This document shows, piece by piece, positions 38,694 to 48,370 of a stretch of DNA of 64,000 bases. The position numbers and the translations under genes were made by a program. Source of the stretch: Raoultibacter phocaeensis (GTDB lineage Bacteria > Actinomycetota > Coriobacteriia > Coriobacteriales > Eggerthellaceae); contig NZ_CABDUX010000002.1 of assembly GCF_901411515.1 (NCBI RefSeq), positions 1,364,001 to 1,428,000 on the forward strand. Reading direction: 5' to 3'. Within the stretch, counting starts at the first letter, position 1. Each line of letters begins with the position of its first letter. Under the pieces are notes generated by a model. That model was not told the origin of the DNA, made no database searches, and was given only the letters and a program-made list of their open reading frames with translations.

Positions 38694-39947
38694 TTATGCC
38701 TTCTCGTTTACGGGAACGAGTGCCAGGATCCGCTCTTCCTCGGCTTCGAGCTGCTCGTCTTCAGCCTCAAGTTGTTCGGCCTTCTTCACCGCGAGAAGCG
38801 TCGCAAACGCAATAGCGCAAATACCTGCCGAAAGCTTACCGATAAGAACCGGAACGATCATCGAAGGTTGGAAATTCGCCGTAAACGAAAGGTGATCGCC
38901 AAACAAAAACGCGCAGCAGACCGCAAACGCAAGGGTGATCACCTTATCGCGAGCCCTCAAATCTTTAACCATGGCTAGAAGCGCTAGCACGTTCGCCGAA
39001 GCAGCAAGAAGACCGGTCGTGGCATCAGAGCTGAGACCGAAGACGCCGCCGATTTTCGCGAGCGGCTTAGCGAGGTAGCGCTTGATGAGATACACCATGG
39101 GAAACGCGCCACACAGCATCATGCCGATCGCTCCCGAGACCTCGAGAGCCCTAAAGATATCTTCCTCGTCGGCAATGATCGGATCGAAGCCGAAGGAGCC
39201 GAAGATCGTTGTAAACGCACCCGTGAAGTATTCGATGACGGCGAGAACGAACACGAGCTTGAGCACGCTTTCGAGCACACGGCCGAACACGATGAAGCCC
39301 TTGATCATCGCATCAGGCGCGAACCGCAAGCCGAGAGCAAGCGCCACGCAGATAATGATGAGGGGAACGAGGTTCACGCCGATTTGAGCAAAACTCAACG
39401 CAAGCTGATAGGTCGCATCAGCGTTAGTCGATACCACCTCGCGGATGACGGGGTTCGCAAGCGCAATGATAACGCTGCCGACAAGCACGCCGATGGGGAT
39501 AGCGAGAAGCCCGCTCATGACGCCGAGCGCAAGGTACTTACGATCCTTCTTCTGAAGCATTTTCAAAGCGACGGGAATCGTGAATACGATGGTTGCCCCT
39601 GCCATATAACCGGTAATCATGGCCATCATCCAGCTCTCGCGCGTTTGGGCGAGCGCGTCGGCGAGCTGATAGCCGCCCATATCGACGGCAATGAAGGTCG
39701 TCGCCGCCATAGCGGGATCCGCACCGAGCGCCCCGTAGACCGGACCGAACACCGAGCTCACGAATGCGGTCAGAAACGGTGCCGATGCCATGATGCCGGC
39801 AACAGGAAGAAAGATCGGACCGATCGAATCGATACCCGCCACAAACTGCTGTCCGAGTTCGCTTTCGGGTTTGAAGATCGAGGCGACGCAGCCTGCGAAC
39901 GCGCACGCCATGATAATGTAGACCACAATGGTCCCGAACAACTCCAT
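38694..39947 (-). CDS. EutH-like ethanolamine/amine transporter (copy 1)
   Basis: A 417-aa membrane protein of the EutH family with about 10-11 helices (GTIVVYIIMACAFAG, ATTFIAVDMGGYQLADALA, FGDHLSFTANFQPSMI). EutH facilitates ethanolamine entry. No eut microcompartment genes are in the window; instead it is surrounded by kinase/nucleotidyltransferase fusions, so it probably feeds an amino-alcohol to surface decoration. ATG at 39947 follows AAGGGG. C-terminus is a Glu-rich coiled stretch. Confidence 0.87.
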   Translation of the reverse strand: MELFGTIVVYIIMACAFAGCVASIFKPESELGQQFVAGIDSIGPIFLPVAGIMASAPFLTAFVSSVFGPVYGALGADPAMAATTFIAVDMGGYQLADALAQTRESWMMAMITGYMAGATIVFTIPVALKMLQKKDRKYLALGVMSGLLAIPIGVLVGSVIIALANPVIREVVSTNADATYQLALSFAQIGVNLVPLIIICVALALGLRFAPDAMIKGFIVFGRVLESVLKLVFVLAVIEYFTGAFTTIFGSFGFDPIIADEEDIFRALEVSGAIGMMLCGAFPMVYLIKRYLAKPLAKIGGVFGLSSDATTGLLAASANVLALLAMVKDLRARDKVITLAFAVCCAFLFGDHLSFTANFQPSMIVPVLIGKLSAGICAIAFATLLAVKKAEQLEAEDEQLEAEEERILALVPVNEKA

Positions 39948-40001
39948 ATGATTTCCCCTTCTTCCGAAAGACCGCGAGAAGCGGCTTCCTTGCATTTTCA
40001 A

Positions 40002-40027
40002 CCGCTGTATGCAACCGCATGCAGCGG
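40002..40027. other. Hairpin between array genes
   Basis: An 11-bp stem (40002-40012 with 40017-40027) with loop AACC. It pairs fully (one G-U) on the plus strand, where CTTTT follows, and has one mismatch on the minus strand. It may end antisense transcription, or trim the mRNA between the kinase fusion and the EutH gene. Confidence 0.5.
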
Positions 40028-40037
40028 CTTTTGATTC

Positions 40038-41813
40038 CTAATCCATTGCCTCGTAAAGGCAAAGCGCAAGCTTTCCGTATGTTTTCGCCGCGCGATACCA
40101 CAAGTAAAGCCAATTCCCGACAGGATCCCCCGTCGACTCTTTATACAGGGCCCATACGAACCAGTAGTAAGCGCTTATGCTCACGTATGCGAGACAGTGC
40201 CTGCGCTCGGCAGCGGTTGGAGGCCTTCCGAAATACTTCGCGATGACCTCTTCGGCCTCGGCAACTGTATAGTCGGAGCAGCATACGAACGTGCCCAGAT
40301 CGCTTGCGTAATCAGACATGGCCGAATACTCCCAATCGACGAGGTACATCACATCGTCGCGAACGAGAAAGTTCGGGTTGTAGAAGTCGTTGTGACACAG
40401 CACTCGCTCAATACCGTCTGATTGTACGAAATCGTTGAGCCGCTTTGCACGATCGGCCAACTCGGCAAAATCGGGAAACGAAGGATACGACTTGCTTCCG
40501 AGAAGCACGACTATCTCCTCGGCTTTTTCGTACACGTCAAACGACCACGCCGACACTTCTCCGCTTGCATGGAGCTTGCGCACCAAGGCGAGTCCGCGCT
40601 CAACGTGATCGGGGTCGTGATAGTCGAACGCTATGCAATCAGGAATGAATGCCGACAGCTTCCATCCCCTTTCGGGATCCTCGAAGATGAACGTCTCATC
40701 GATGCCGAGCTTTTTGGCGACGCCCTGCGAATACGCCTCGCTCTCGCGATTGATGATCTCCTCGGTCCCAGCACCGGGATGACGATACACGTATGTCGAG
40801 TCGCCGCATGAAAAACGAAACGACAGGTTAGTGAGTCCTTCTTTGATGGGCGCGATGTCGATTATTGCCGAGCGAGGACATCCAAGTACCGCACAAATAT
40901 TGTCGAATATTTCCGAATCGACGTTATCAATGAAATCATGGTCGAATTCGCGCAGATCATCGAGCGAATCGAACTCGTACACAACGCCCTCGTCGAAAGG
41001 TTGCATGACCATTTCGAGTTCTCTGATATGGTCGACGTAGATGTCCTCCCACAATTTCGGTGCCGTCTCGGGCTTGTCGTACTCCTCTTCGAGGATTTTG
41101 ACGAATCCTTCCGAAAACGTCCGATCGAAGTATACATGCCCGAGCATTCCGTAAGCATCCGCTCCCCCGTAGCTCACCTTTACGATACGGTTGCCCGCTC
41201 CCACCGTTATGCAGTATTCGTCGGTTTTGCCGGGAAAGTACCGGGCTGCGTAAAACGCTTGGTACTCGTAAGCTGAAAATACGTTCTCAGTGAAATAATC
41301 GTCCGACGAGCAGACGTACGTGTTGCCAAGCCGCTCTCTTACAAGCATGAGCGTAGAGTTGTTGTTTCGCGTTACATACTCCTCGTTCACGACGATGCGC
41401 ACGCCGAACTTGTCTTCCAAATGAAAGAACGCTTCCTTCATATAGCCGACCACGACGGTGATGTCTTCGATGCCGGCCTCTTGCAACTGGCGGATCTGGC
41501 GCTCTATCAGCGCTTCGCCGCGCACCTTCAACATTCCCTTCGGCCTATCGTAGGAAATCGGCGCAAAGCGCGATGAAAAACCTGCGGCCATGATGACCGC
41601 GTTGTCGACCTTGTAGGGAACAAGGGCATCCATGCCGCGTGGGGTTATCCGGTATTCCCCCTCGAGCAGCCCGTCTTCGATGAGCTGTTTGCACGCCGCA
41701 TTGATCGACCCGAGCGACAACCCGGTCGCGTCAGTCAGGTCTCTCTGCGTCAGCGGACCTTCGCCCTTCGAACATTCCCGAAGCACTAAGAACTCTTTCT
41801 TCTCGAGAGACAT
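40038..41813 (-). CDS. HTH-nucleotidyltransferase-kinase triple fusion (copy 1)
   Basis: A 591-aa protein with three parts: winged HTH (1-65; TQRDLTDATGLSLGSIN recognition region), LicC-like nucleotidyltransferase (70-300; AAGFSSRF at 76-83, PKGML, NTYVCSSDDYF) and a choline-kinase-like domain (315-591; LCHNDFYNPNFL, LVDWEYSAMSDY). Predicted to phosphorylate and CDP-activate an amino-alcohol and to bind DNA, probably to tune its own cluster. The order matches the NadR logic (HTH, nucleotidyltransferase, kinase) with unrelated catalytic domains. Paired with the EutH-like gene downstream. Confidence 0.85.
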   Translation of the reverse strand: MSLEKKEFLVLRECSKGEGPLTQRDLTDATGLSLGSINAACKQLIEDGLLEGEYRITPRGMDALVPYKVDNAVIMAAGFSSRFAPISYDRPKGMLKVRGEALIERQIRQLQEAGIEDITVVVGYMKEAFFHLEDKFGVRIVVNEEYVTRNNNSTLMLVRERLGNTYVCSSDDYFTENVFSAYEYQAFYAARYFPGKTDEYCITVGAGNRIVKVSYGGADAYGMLGHVYFDRTFSEGFVKILEEEYDKPETAPKLWEDIYVDHIRELEMVMQPFDEGVVYEFDSLDDLREFDHDFIDNVDSEIFDNICAVLGCPRSAIIDIAPIKEGLTNLSFRFSCGDSTYVYRHPGAGTEEIINRESEAYSQGVAKKLGIDETFIFEDPERGWKLSAFIPDCIAFDYHDPDHVERGLALVRKLHASGEVSAWSFDVYEKAEEIVVLLGSKSYPSFPDFAELADRAKRLNDFVQSDGIERVLCHNDFYNPNFLVRDDVMYLVDWEYSAMSDYASDLGTFVCCSDYTVAEAEEVIAKYFGRPPTAAERRHCLAYVSISAYYWFVWALYKESTGDPVGNWLYLWYRAAKTYGKLALCLYEAMD

Positions 41814-41891
41814 ATCCGCCTTCTCACTCCTTACTCATTCGACCTTGCTATACCAGTAAGAGATGTTTTATCCGATGCACCCGCAACCCCG

Positions 41892-43148
41892 CTAAACCGT
41901 CTTTGGCTCCAGCTCGTGCTCCACCTTGCCTTCCAGCCCGTCTTCAAGCAGCATGTCCTGCTCTTCGAGCTGCTCAGCCTTTTTCACCGACAGCCACCGA
42001 GCAAAGACGATAGCGCAGATGCCCGCAACCAATTTACCAAACATGATAGGTACGATGAGCGTTGGTTGGAAGTTCGCGGTGAACGAGAGGTGATCTCCGA
42101 GGACGAAGGCACAGCACACGGCAAACGAAAGCGTGATCACCTTGTCGCGCGCCTTCATCGATTTGAACATCGCAAGCAGTGCGAGCAGGTTCGCGCATGC
42201 AGCGAGGATGCCCGTCATGGCATCGGAGCTCAGTCCGACCGTCCTGCCAAGCGTATCAAGCGGTTTGGCAAGGAATTTCCTAATGAGCCATACCATGGGA
42301 AACGCACCGCATAGCATCATTCCCGTTGCGCCGCATGCCTCGAGACAGCGCATGAGATCGTCCTCGGTGGCAAGGATAGGATCGAAACCCCACGCCGCGC
42401 CGAGCGTCGACGAGAAGAAGCCGGTGAAGTATTCAACCACGCACAACACGAGAATGATCTTGAGCGCCGATTCGAGCACACGGCCGAATACCATGAACCC
42501 CTTGATCATGGCATCGGGCTTGAAGCGCAAACCGAGCGCGAGCGCCACGCAGATGACGATAAGGGGTACGAGATTGATTCCGATCTGACTGAATGTGAGC
42601 GCAAGTTGGTAGGTCGCTTCGGTGTTGGTTGCAGCAGTTTCGCGGATGAAGGGGTTCGTAAACGCAAGGATGACGCTTGTCACAAGAACACCGATCGGTA
42701 TCGCGAGGAATCCGCTCATTGCACCGAGGGCCAAATACTTCTGATCTTTGCGCGGGATCATCTTGAGTGCGACTGGAATGGTGAACACAATAGTTGCTCC
42801 AGCCATGTAACCCGTGGTCATGGCCATGATCCATCCCTCATAGGTCTGCGCAAGCGTTTCTGCAAGCTGGTAGCCGCCCATATCGGAAGCTATGAATGTC
42901 GTTGCCGCAAGAGCGGGATCGGCCCCAATCGCGGCGTATGCCGGTCCGAATACCGCGCTGATGAACGCTTTAAGATACGGAATCGAAGCCCACACGCCTG
43001 CAACCGAAAGAAAGAGCGAGCCGATCGCCTCGATGCCGAACTGCCACTGGAGGCCGAGCTCGCTTTCGGGTTTGATAACCGAGGCTGCACACCCCACGAT
43101 CGCACATATCATTACGATGTACACGACACCTGTGCCGAGCATCTCCAT
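41892..43148 (-). CDS. EutH-like ethanolamine/amine transporter (copy 2)
   Basis: A 418-aa homologue of the transporter at 38694-39947, alike over its full length (ATTFIASDMGGYQLAETLA, FVLGDHLSFTANFQPTLI). It follows the second triple-fusion gene, so fusion plus transporter forms a unit that occurs twice. Divergent residues in the membrane core could give different amine preferences. An AAGGGAGAG ribosome site precedes the ATG. Confidence 0.87.
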   Translation of the reverse strand: MEMLGTGVVYIVMICAIVGCAASVIKPESELGLQWQFGIEAIGSLFLSVAGVWASIPYLKAFISAVFGPAYAAIGADPALAATTFIASDMGGYQLAETLAQTYEGWIMAMTTGYMAGATIVFTIPVALKMIPRKDQKYLALGAMSGFLAIPIGVLVTSVILAFTNPFIRETAATNTEATYQLALTFSQIGINLVPLIVICVALALGLRFKPDAMIKGFMVFGRVLESALKIILVLCVVEYFTGFFSSTLGAAWGFDPILATEDDLMRCLEACGATGMMLCGAFPMVWLIRKFLAKPLDTLGRTVGLSSDAMTGILAACANLLALLAMFKSMKARDKVITLSFAVCCAFVLGDHLSFTANFQPTLIVPIMFGKLVAGICAIVFARWLSVKKAEQLEEQDMLLEDGLEGKVEHELEPKTV

Positions 43149-43230
43149 CTTTCTCTCCCTTTCCTCTAATCCAATCGCGCGTGGATATGCGGCACCACCC
43201 CGCTCCCAGGCAGATCGGGGTATTTCCGTA

Positions 43231-45012
43231 CTACTTTTCGTACAGACCGAGTGCTTGCTTCATCATCCTCTTGCAAAACCGGTACCAGTTGAATTCGTCT
43301 TCGCCGATGGGTTGATCGAGATACGCCTCGTAGCCCGCCCACACGGTCCAATAGAACTTGCTCAGACCCGTTCCCGCAACGCTGTGGCGATATTCTTCCT
43401 CGGTTGCCTTACCACCGAAATACTGGTCGATGGCGTACCTCGTTTCCTCTTCGGTCATAAAGTGCTGCAGAAACGATCCCATATCGAGCCCGTAGTCGCC
43501 TGTCGCGGCGTATTCCCAATCGATGAGGTCGAAGCCGTCTTCCGATACGAGGATGTTGTTGCCCCATGCATCGCCGTGCACGAGCACGGGAGCAACGCCG
43601 TCGGCATCGACGTAACGCTTCGTTTCTTCGGCCAGTTTGAAAAGTTCGCGATAGCTCTCCGGATAGCGGTCTGCGCTTCCGTACATCAGATCGGCGAGCT
43701 TGCGCGCCTCTTCGTAGGCATCGAAGCGACGCGGTACGGTTTTGCCGGCATCATGCAGCGTTCGAACCATCTTCATAGCGGTATCGACATGTTCTTTCTT
43801 GCCGTAGTCGAACGTCTCGACCACCTCGACGAACCGACTGATTTTCCACCCCTGCTCGGGATCCTCGTATACAAAAGTACGATCCAACCCCAGTTCGCGA
43901 GCAAGATGCTCCGCTTCGGTCTCGCTTCTGCGATCGACAAGGTTCTCGCTCCCGTTGCCGGGATGTCGGTAGACGTATTCGCTGCCGCACGCGGAGAACC
44001 GAAACGAAAGGTTGGTAAGTCCCTCCTTGATGGGCTGTACGCCATGGATGTCCGTCCGGGAGCAGCCGAGGATCGAGCAGATGTTATCGAGTATGGCCGA
44101 ATCGACGTTGACAATGAAATCGGGATCGAAGGCCCGCAGGTCGTCAAGCGAATCGAATTCGAGTATCGAACCCGGCTCAAACGGCTTCATAACCATGTAC
44201 AGGTCTTTCGTATGCTCCGCGAATATCTGATCCCATAACTTCGGCTTCGTTTGAGGGAGATCGTATTCGCGTGCGAGTATTCCGACAAACGCTTTGCTGA
44301 ATGTTCGGTCAAAATACACCTGCCCGAGCGCCACATAACGATCATCGCACGTCGTTTCCCCGTATTCGATAATCCGATCGTCTTTTCCAAGCTCCATGAC
44401 CCATTCCGTCACGCGGCCCTCAACGAGCACGCCCGGTATATTCGCCTCATACTCGTAACGGGAAAACACATTGTTCGGAAAATAGTTATCCGACGAGCAG
44501 ACGTACGTGTTGCCGAGCTTTTCGCGAACGAGCCATAGAGAAGAATGGTTGTTCCTCACGGTATACTCCTCGTTTACGACAAGGGATACGCCGAATAGAT
44601 CCTCAAGATAGAAGAACTGCTCTTTCTTATAGCCGACGACAATCGTGATGTCGTCGATACCGGCCTCCTTGAGCTGGCGTATCTGCCGTTCAATGAGCAC
44701 ATCGCCTTTGACGTTCAGGAGTCCTTTAGGCTTATCGTAGGAAATGGGGGCAAAGCGGGAAGCGAACCCCGCGGCCATGATAACAGCGTTCTCCACACGA
44801 TAAGGCTCGAGCCGCGCATACGCCACTTCGGTTAGCCGGTATGCTTCGCCGAGCATATTTTCTGCTGCAAGTTTTTTTGAAACCGCATTAACCGTTCCAA
44901 GCGAGAGCCCCGTGCTTGCCGCGATCTCGCGTTGCGAGCGCGTGCTGTTTCGAAAGCATGCTTCGAGTACCAGAAATTCCGGTTTCGAAAGCGGCAGTGC
45001 ATTGCTTTGCAT
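43231..45012 (-). CDS. HTH-nucleotidyltransferase-kinase triple fusion (copy 2)
   Basis: A 593-aa paralogue of the protein at 40038-41813 with the same three parts: HTH (1-68; SQREIAASTGLSLGTVN), nucleotidyltransferase (75-300; AAGFASRF, PKGLL, NTYVCSSDNYF) and kinase (315-593; LVHGDAWGNNIL, LIDWEYAATGDY). All catalytic residues I can recognise are kept in both copies, so neither looks like a relic. It starts 16 bases after the stand-alone HTH-nucleotidyltransferase gene, with AAGGAG upstream. Confidence 0.85.
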   Translation of the reverse strand: MQSNALPLSKPEFLVLEACFRNSTRSQREIAASTGLSLGTVNAVSKKLAAENMLGEAYRLTEVAYARLEPYRVENAVIMAAGFASRFAPISYDKPKGLLNVKGDVLIERQIRQLKEAGIDDITIVVGYKKEQFFYLEDLFGVSLVVNEEYTVRNNHSSLWLVREKLGNTYVCSSDNYFPNNVFSRYEYEANIPGVLVEGRVTEWVMELGKDDRIIEYGETTCDDRYVALGQVYFDRTFSKAFVGILAREYDLPQTKPKLWDQIFAEHTKDLYMVMKPFEPGSILEFDSLDDLRAFDPDFIVNVDSAILDNICSILGCSRTDIHGVQPIKEGLTNLSFRFSACGSEYVYRHPGNGSENLVDRRSETEAEHLARELGLDRTFVYEDPEQGWKISRFVEVVETFDYGKKEHVDTAMKMVRTLHDAGKTVPRRFDAYEEARKLADLMYGSADRYPESYRELFKLAEETKRYVDADGVAPVLVHGDAWGNNILVSEDGFDLIDWEYAATGDYGLDMGSFLQHFMTEEETRYAIDQYFGGKATEEEYRHSVAGTGLSKFYWTVWAGYEAYLDQPIGEDEFNWYRFCKRMMKQALGLYEK

Positions 45013-45028
45013 AGTCTGACACTCCTTG

Positions 45029-45928
45029 CTAGACCGAATACGCAGGATCTATTTCCTGCAGTTCGCGAAACGTATCGATTTCCACAACGTCTTCGAATCC
45101 GCATTCCCGGATGCGAACCGTGTAGTTCTTGGCGAAGTAGTTGAGCGGAACCTCGTCCCAGTAGCGTTCTTTGCCTCCGGGCATAGTGAATGTCGCTTCG
45201 ATATCGCTTGAGAGCTTTTTCCCATCCTCGGAGGTCCAGTACGATATCCCGAACATGTGGTGGCAGTTCGTACCCCCAACCGTAAGCTTCGTGATAACGC
45301 CTCGCTTAGATTCGAAGCACCAATCGTCGGTCACTTCGACAGGCACGCCAAGGTAATTGGAGTCGTATTGGTATCTCGTGATGAGCGAGCGGTTGTATAA
45401 AAGCAGGTCAGATTCCATAACGTATGCGTTTTCAAGCAAGTCTTTGGCAGCGAGCGCAGACGATATGTTGTTCGCCTCGTTGTAGAACGGATTTTCTATG
45501 AACTCGATATTCGGATAGCGGTAGCGCAGTTGGTCGAACTGTTCGGAAAGGTATCCGCGCACGATGTACACCTCTTCAATCCCCGCCGCGCTGAGTGCTT
45601 CGAGAAGCGAATCGATAATACGATCTCCGCGGACGCGGATGAGGGGCTTGGGCGTATTGAGGGTAATCGGTACGAGTCTCGTACCGAACCCCGCCGCAAT
45701 GAGCACAGCGCGCTGGACACGATACGGCTCGAGCGCTTCAAACCCAGCCTGCGTTACCGATCCTTCGGTCATGAGGTCGGCACCTGTCAAATCGGCCACC
45801 ACCTTGTTCACGGTGCCGACCGAAAGGCCCGACATCGCGGAAAGCTCCCGTTGCGTCACGGAAAGGCCGCGTGTCTCATCGAGCGTTGTCAGTAGTTTGA
45901 ATTCCTTATAGTTGAGCTGGCCACGCAT
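45029..45928 (-). CDS. HTH-nucleotidyltransferase without kinase domain
   Basis: A 299-aa protein: winged HTH (1-66; TQRELSAMSGLSVGTVN) and LicC/PntC-like nucleotidyltransferase (72-299; AAGFGTRLVPITLNTPKPLI, NPFYNEANNISSAL, VMESDLLLYNRSL). It shares with the triple fusions the junction PY-x-V-x2-AV-x2-AAGF, so the HTH was joined once and then spread by duplication. Without a kinase it would need a ready phosphorylated substrate, for example phosphocholine or 2-aminoethylphosphonate, and may be the main regulator. First gene after the ABC importer. Confidence 0.82.
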   Translation of the reverse strand: MRGQLNYKEFKLLTTLDETRGLSVTQRELSAMSGLSVGTVNKVVADLTGADLMTEGSVTQAGFEALEPYRVQRAVLIAAGFGTRLVPITLNTPKPLIRVRGDRIIDSLLEALSAAGIEEVYIVRGYLSEQFDQLRYRYPNIEFIENPFYNEANNISSALAAKDLLENAYVMESDLLLYNRSLITRYQYDSNYLGVPVEVTDDWCFESKRGVITKLTVGGTNCHHMFGISYWTSEDGKKLSSDIEATFTMPGGKERYWDEVPLNYFAKNYTVRIRECGFEDVVEIDTFRELQEIDPAYSV

Positions 45929-46015
45929 TGTTCCTGCCTTTTGCCGTCATGTATCGTTGTATCGAGAAATTCACGTGAGGTGTTCCATCGCACGCATGCG
46001 CTTCGGGACCTTGCT

Positions 46016-47596
46016 TCACGCCCGCGCCCTTACGGCCTTCTTCACGCCCGTCATAACGAGCTTGAGCGCCACGTTCGTCCCGAGGATCATGAGCGATACG
46101 AAGGCGGTGCACTCGGTCAGACGCTGGGCGTCGAGGTCGGTGATCAAGAGCGCAAGCGGCATATCGAGCGTCGTCGCCAAAAACGCTACAGCCGAAATGG
46201 TCACCATGCAGTTCACGAAGAAATACGAGAACATCTCGATGATCGTATCGGCCGTTTGGGGTATCAGCACGTCTTTCAAGATGCTCGCCCTACTGATACC
46301 CATGGTCGATCCGACCGCCTCGAGGTTTTCGTTCGCTTTTCCGAGCGAATTGTAGGCCATGAGATACGGGGAGGCGAAGAAATGAATGAGGTTCGCGAGA
46401 ATGAGTATGGCGAACGTGCCATAGATAAACGTACCCTTGAAGAACAGCACGTACGACAAACCGAGCACGATACCGGGAATCGCAAGGGTCGTGATCGCAA
46501 CGAGATGCAGAATTCTGCCCGTGCGTCCCTTGATGCGGGCGGTAATGTAGCCGGCAAAGTACGCGAGTACCGTGCCGATGGCGGCAACGGCGAATGCAAT
46601 GAGCACCGAGTTCACCCAGTAGTCGCCCGCGTTCAGATTGAACGCGCGTCCGATGTTTTCGAGCGTGAACGTCATGTCGATCGGGTACTTCGCCACGAAC
46701 GACACGATCGCGAACGAGCAGAGCGGAAGCAGGATGAACAGCGACATACCGAGGCTCATCGCGTACCCGAGCGCATCGCGCAGACGGTTCTTCGCAATAT
46801 CAAAGCCTTTCGATACGAAGGAAAGCTTGCCCTTGTCGGCATTGAGCATATCGACGAGAAACGCCACCACTGCGGGAATGAGCAACACGAACCCGATAGC
46901 TACCCCGGTATCGAAGTTCATGAGGCCTATGACCTCTTGGTACATGAGCACGGGAAGCGTGGTGCACTTGCCGCCCACCATAAGCGGTACGCCATAGTCG
47001 GTCACCACAAGCGTGAACGTTGCAAAAACCGCCGATATCAACGGCTTTCGCAAATACGGTAGCGTGATGTTGACGAATTGACTGAGTTTGGGGATGCCGA
47101 GAATGTCAGCCGCCTCGTAGGGCAGCGCATCCTCATACTTAAGCACGTCATATACGATCAGGAACGCCGAGGGGAACGAGTAGAGCACCGAACCCATGAC
47201 GATGCCCCAAAACCCGTATATCGAGCCATCGAGACCGAATAGGTTCGTGATGATACCGTTTGAGCCGAACAGGAATACGAGTCCCATGCCGTGAGCCAAG
47301 GAGGGAATGAGCATCGGCAGTGTCATGAGAACACCGAGAGCTCCTTTGAAGCGAATGTTCGTACGGCAGAGAACCCAGGCCATGGCGATAGCGAGCGCGA
47401 TAGCGATGACCGTTGAAGTGAGCGCAACAGCTACCGAGTTGAGGCATGCCGTGACGAACTGCTCGGTGCCAAAGACCGCGCGCGCTTCGGGATTCGCCAA
47501 GTTCGCGAAGAGCGTGATGAGCGGCAAGATCGCTGCAAAAAGAAAGAACAGCGCAAGCACGACGCGCGTGACGGTAAGTTTTCCGTTGCCCTTCAC
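46016..47596 (-). CDS. ABC importer permease, double-length
   Basis: A 526-aa protein made of two six-helix permease halves in one chain, each with an EAA-type loop (first half near GIPKLSQFVNITLP; second near MGISRASILKDVLIPQT). The double form is known for iron (FbpB) and 2-aminoethylphosphonate (PhnU-like) importers. It starts 5 bases after the ATPase gene. Its place before nucleotidyltransferases that act on amino-alcohol phosphates favours an organophosphonate or phospho-amine cargo over iron, but this is inference. Confidence 0.85.
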   Translation of the reverse strand: MKGNGKLTVTRVVLALFFLFAAILPLITLFANLANPEARAVFGTEQFVTACLNSVAVALTSTVIAIALAIAMAWVLCRTNIRFKGALGVLMTLPMLIPSLAHGMGLVFLFGSNGIITNLFGLDGSIYGFWGIVMGSVLYSFPSAFLIVYDVLKYEDALPYEAADILGIPKLSQFVNITLPYLRKPLISAVFATFTLVVTDYGVPLMVGGKCTTLPVLMYQEVIGLMNFDTGVAIGFVLLIPAVVAFLVDMLNADKGKLSFVSKGFDIAKNRLRDALGYAMSLGMSLFILLPLCSFAIVSFVAKYPIDMTFTLENIGRAFNLNAGDYWVNSVLIAFAVAAIGTVLAYFAGYITARIKGRTGRILHLVAITTLAIPGIVLGLSYVLFFKGTFIYGTFAILILANLIHFFASPYLMAYNSLGKANENLEAVGSTMGISRASILKDVLIPQTADTIIEMFSYFFVNCMVTISAVAFLATTLDMPLALLITDLDAQRLTECTAFVSLMILGTNVALKLVMTGVKKAVRARA

Positions 47597-47601
47597 GCGC
47601 C

Positions 47602-48366
47602 TTACGCCTCCATGAATCGTGCGAGCGAGTCCATCTTTATACGGAGGTTTTCGACGACGAACGCAGAGACGTACTCGTCAGCCGGATGCGCGATGATCTC
47701 CTCAGGTGTTGCAAGCTGATGAATCCTGCCCTCCCCCATGACCATGACGCGATCGGACAAGGCAAACGCTTCTTCTTGGTCGTGGGTGATGTAGATCATC
47801 GTCGTGCCGAACTCCTTCTGAATGCGTTTGAGTTCGCCACGCAGCGAAAGCCTCGTCTCGACATCGAGAGCGCTCATCGGTTCATCGAATAAGATGATAT
47901 CCGGGTTGAGCGCGAGCGTGCGCGCGATACTTACTCGCTGCTGCTGACCGCCCGAAAGCTGATGCACCTTCTTGCCAAGGTGTGCCGAAAGCCCCAGCTG
48001 ATCAAGGATGGCGGTCGCGATTTCACGCCGACGGCCCTTGAGCTCGTCGTTAAACTTGAGTGCGTACTCGACATTGCCAAGCACGGTCATGTTTTCGAAG
48101 AGCGCGTAATCCTGAAAGACAATCCCCATATGGCGCTTATCAGGTTGCTCGTGGGTGATATCCACACCGTCAAGTAACACCGTGCCCTCATCGGGAGCGA
48201 GCAGGCCGATGAGTATGCGCAGCGTAGTCGTCTTGCCGCAGCCCGACGGTCCGAGAATGGAGAGGAACTCGCCGTCGTACACGTCGAAATCGAGCGCGTG
48301 GAGCGTGTCGTTCCCATCGAAGCGCTTGGTGAGACCCCGTATGGACAGTTTTACCGTATCGCTCAT
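47602..48366 (-). CDS. ABC importer ATPase
   Basis: A 254-aa ATPase with Walker A LGPSGCGKTT, Q-loop QDYALF, signature LSGGQQQRVSIARTL, Walker B IILFDEPMSALD and ITHDQEEAF. PotA/FbpC/PhnT-like, but it lacks the C-terminal TOBE-type extension that takes such proteins to about 350 aa. It starts 4 bases after the binding-protein gene. Confidence 0.9.
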   Translation of the reverse strand: MSDTVKLSIRGLTKRFDGNDTLHALDFDVYDGEFLSILGPSGCGKTTTLRILIGLLAPDEGTVLLDGVDITHEQPDKRHMGIVFQDYALFENMTVLGNVEYALKFNDELKGRRREIATAILDQLGLSAHLGKKVHQLSGGQQQRVSIARTLALNPDIILFDEPMSALDVETRLSLRGELKRIQKEFGTTMIYITHDQEEAFALSDRVMVMGEGRIHQLATPEEIIAHPADEYVSAFVVENLRIKMDSLARFMEA

Positions 48367-48370
48367 GGTT

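Noticed and set aside
38694-39947. EutH as part of an ethanolamine-utilisation microcompartment
   Set aside because: No eutBC, shell or aldehyde dehydrogenase genes are present in the window; the neighbours are kinase-nucleotidyltransferase fusions.
43231-45012. Triple fusion as a sequencing-error merger of separate genes
   Set aside because: The same three-part order occurs independently in the gene at 40038-41813, with matching junctions, so the fusion is real.
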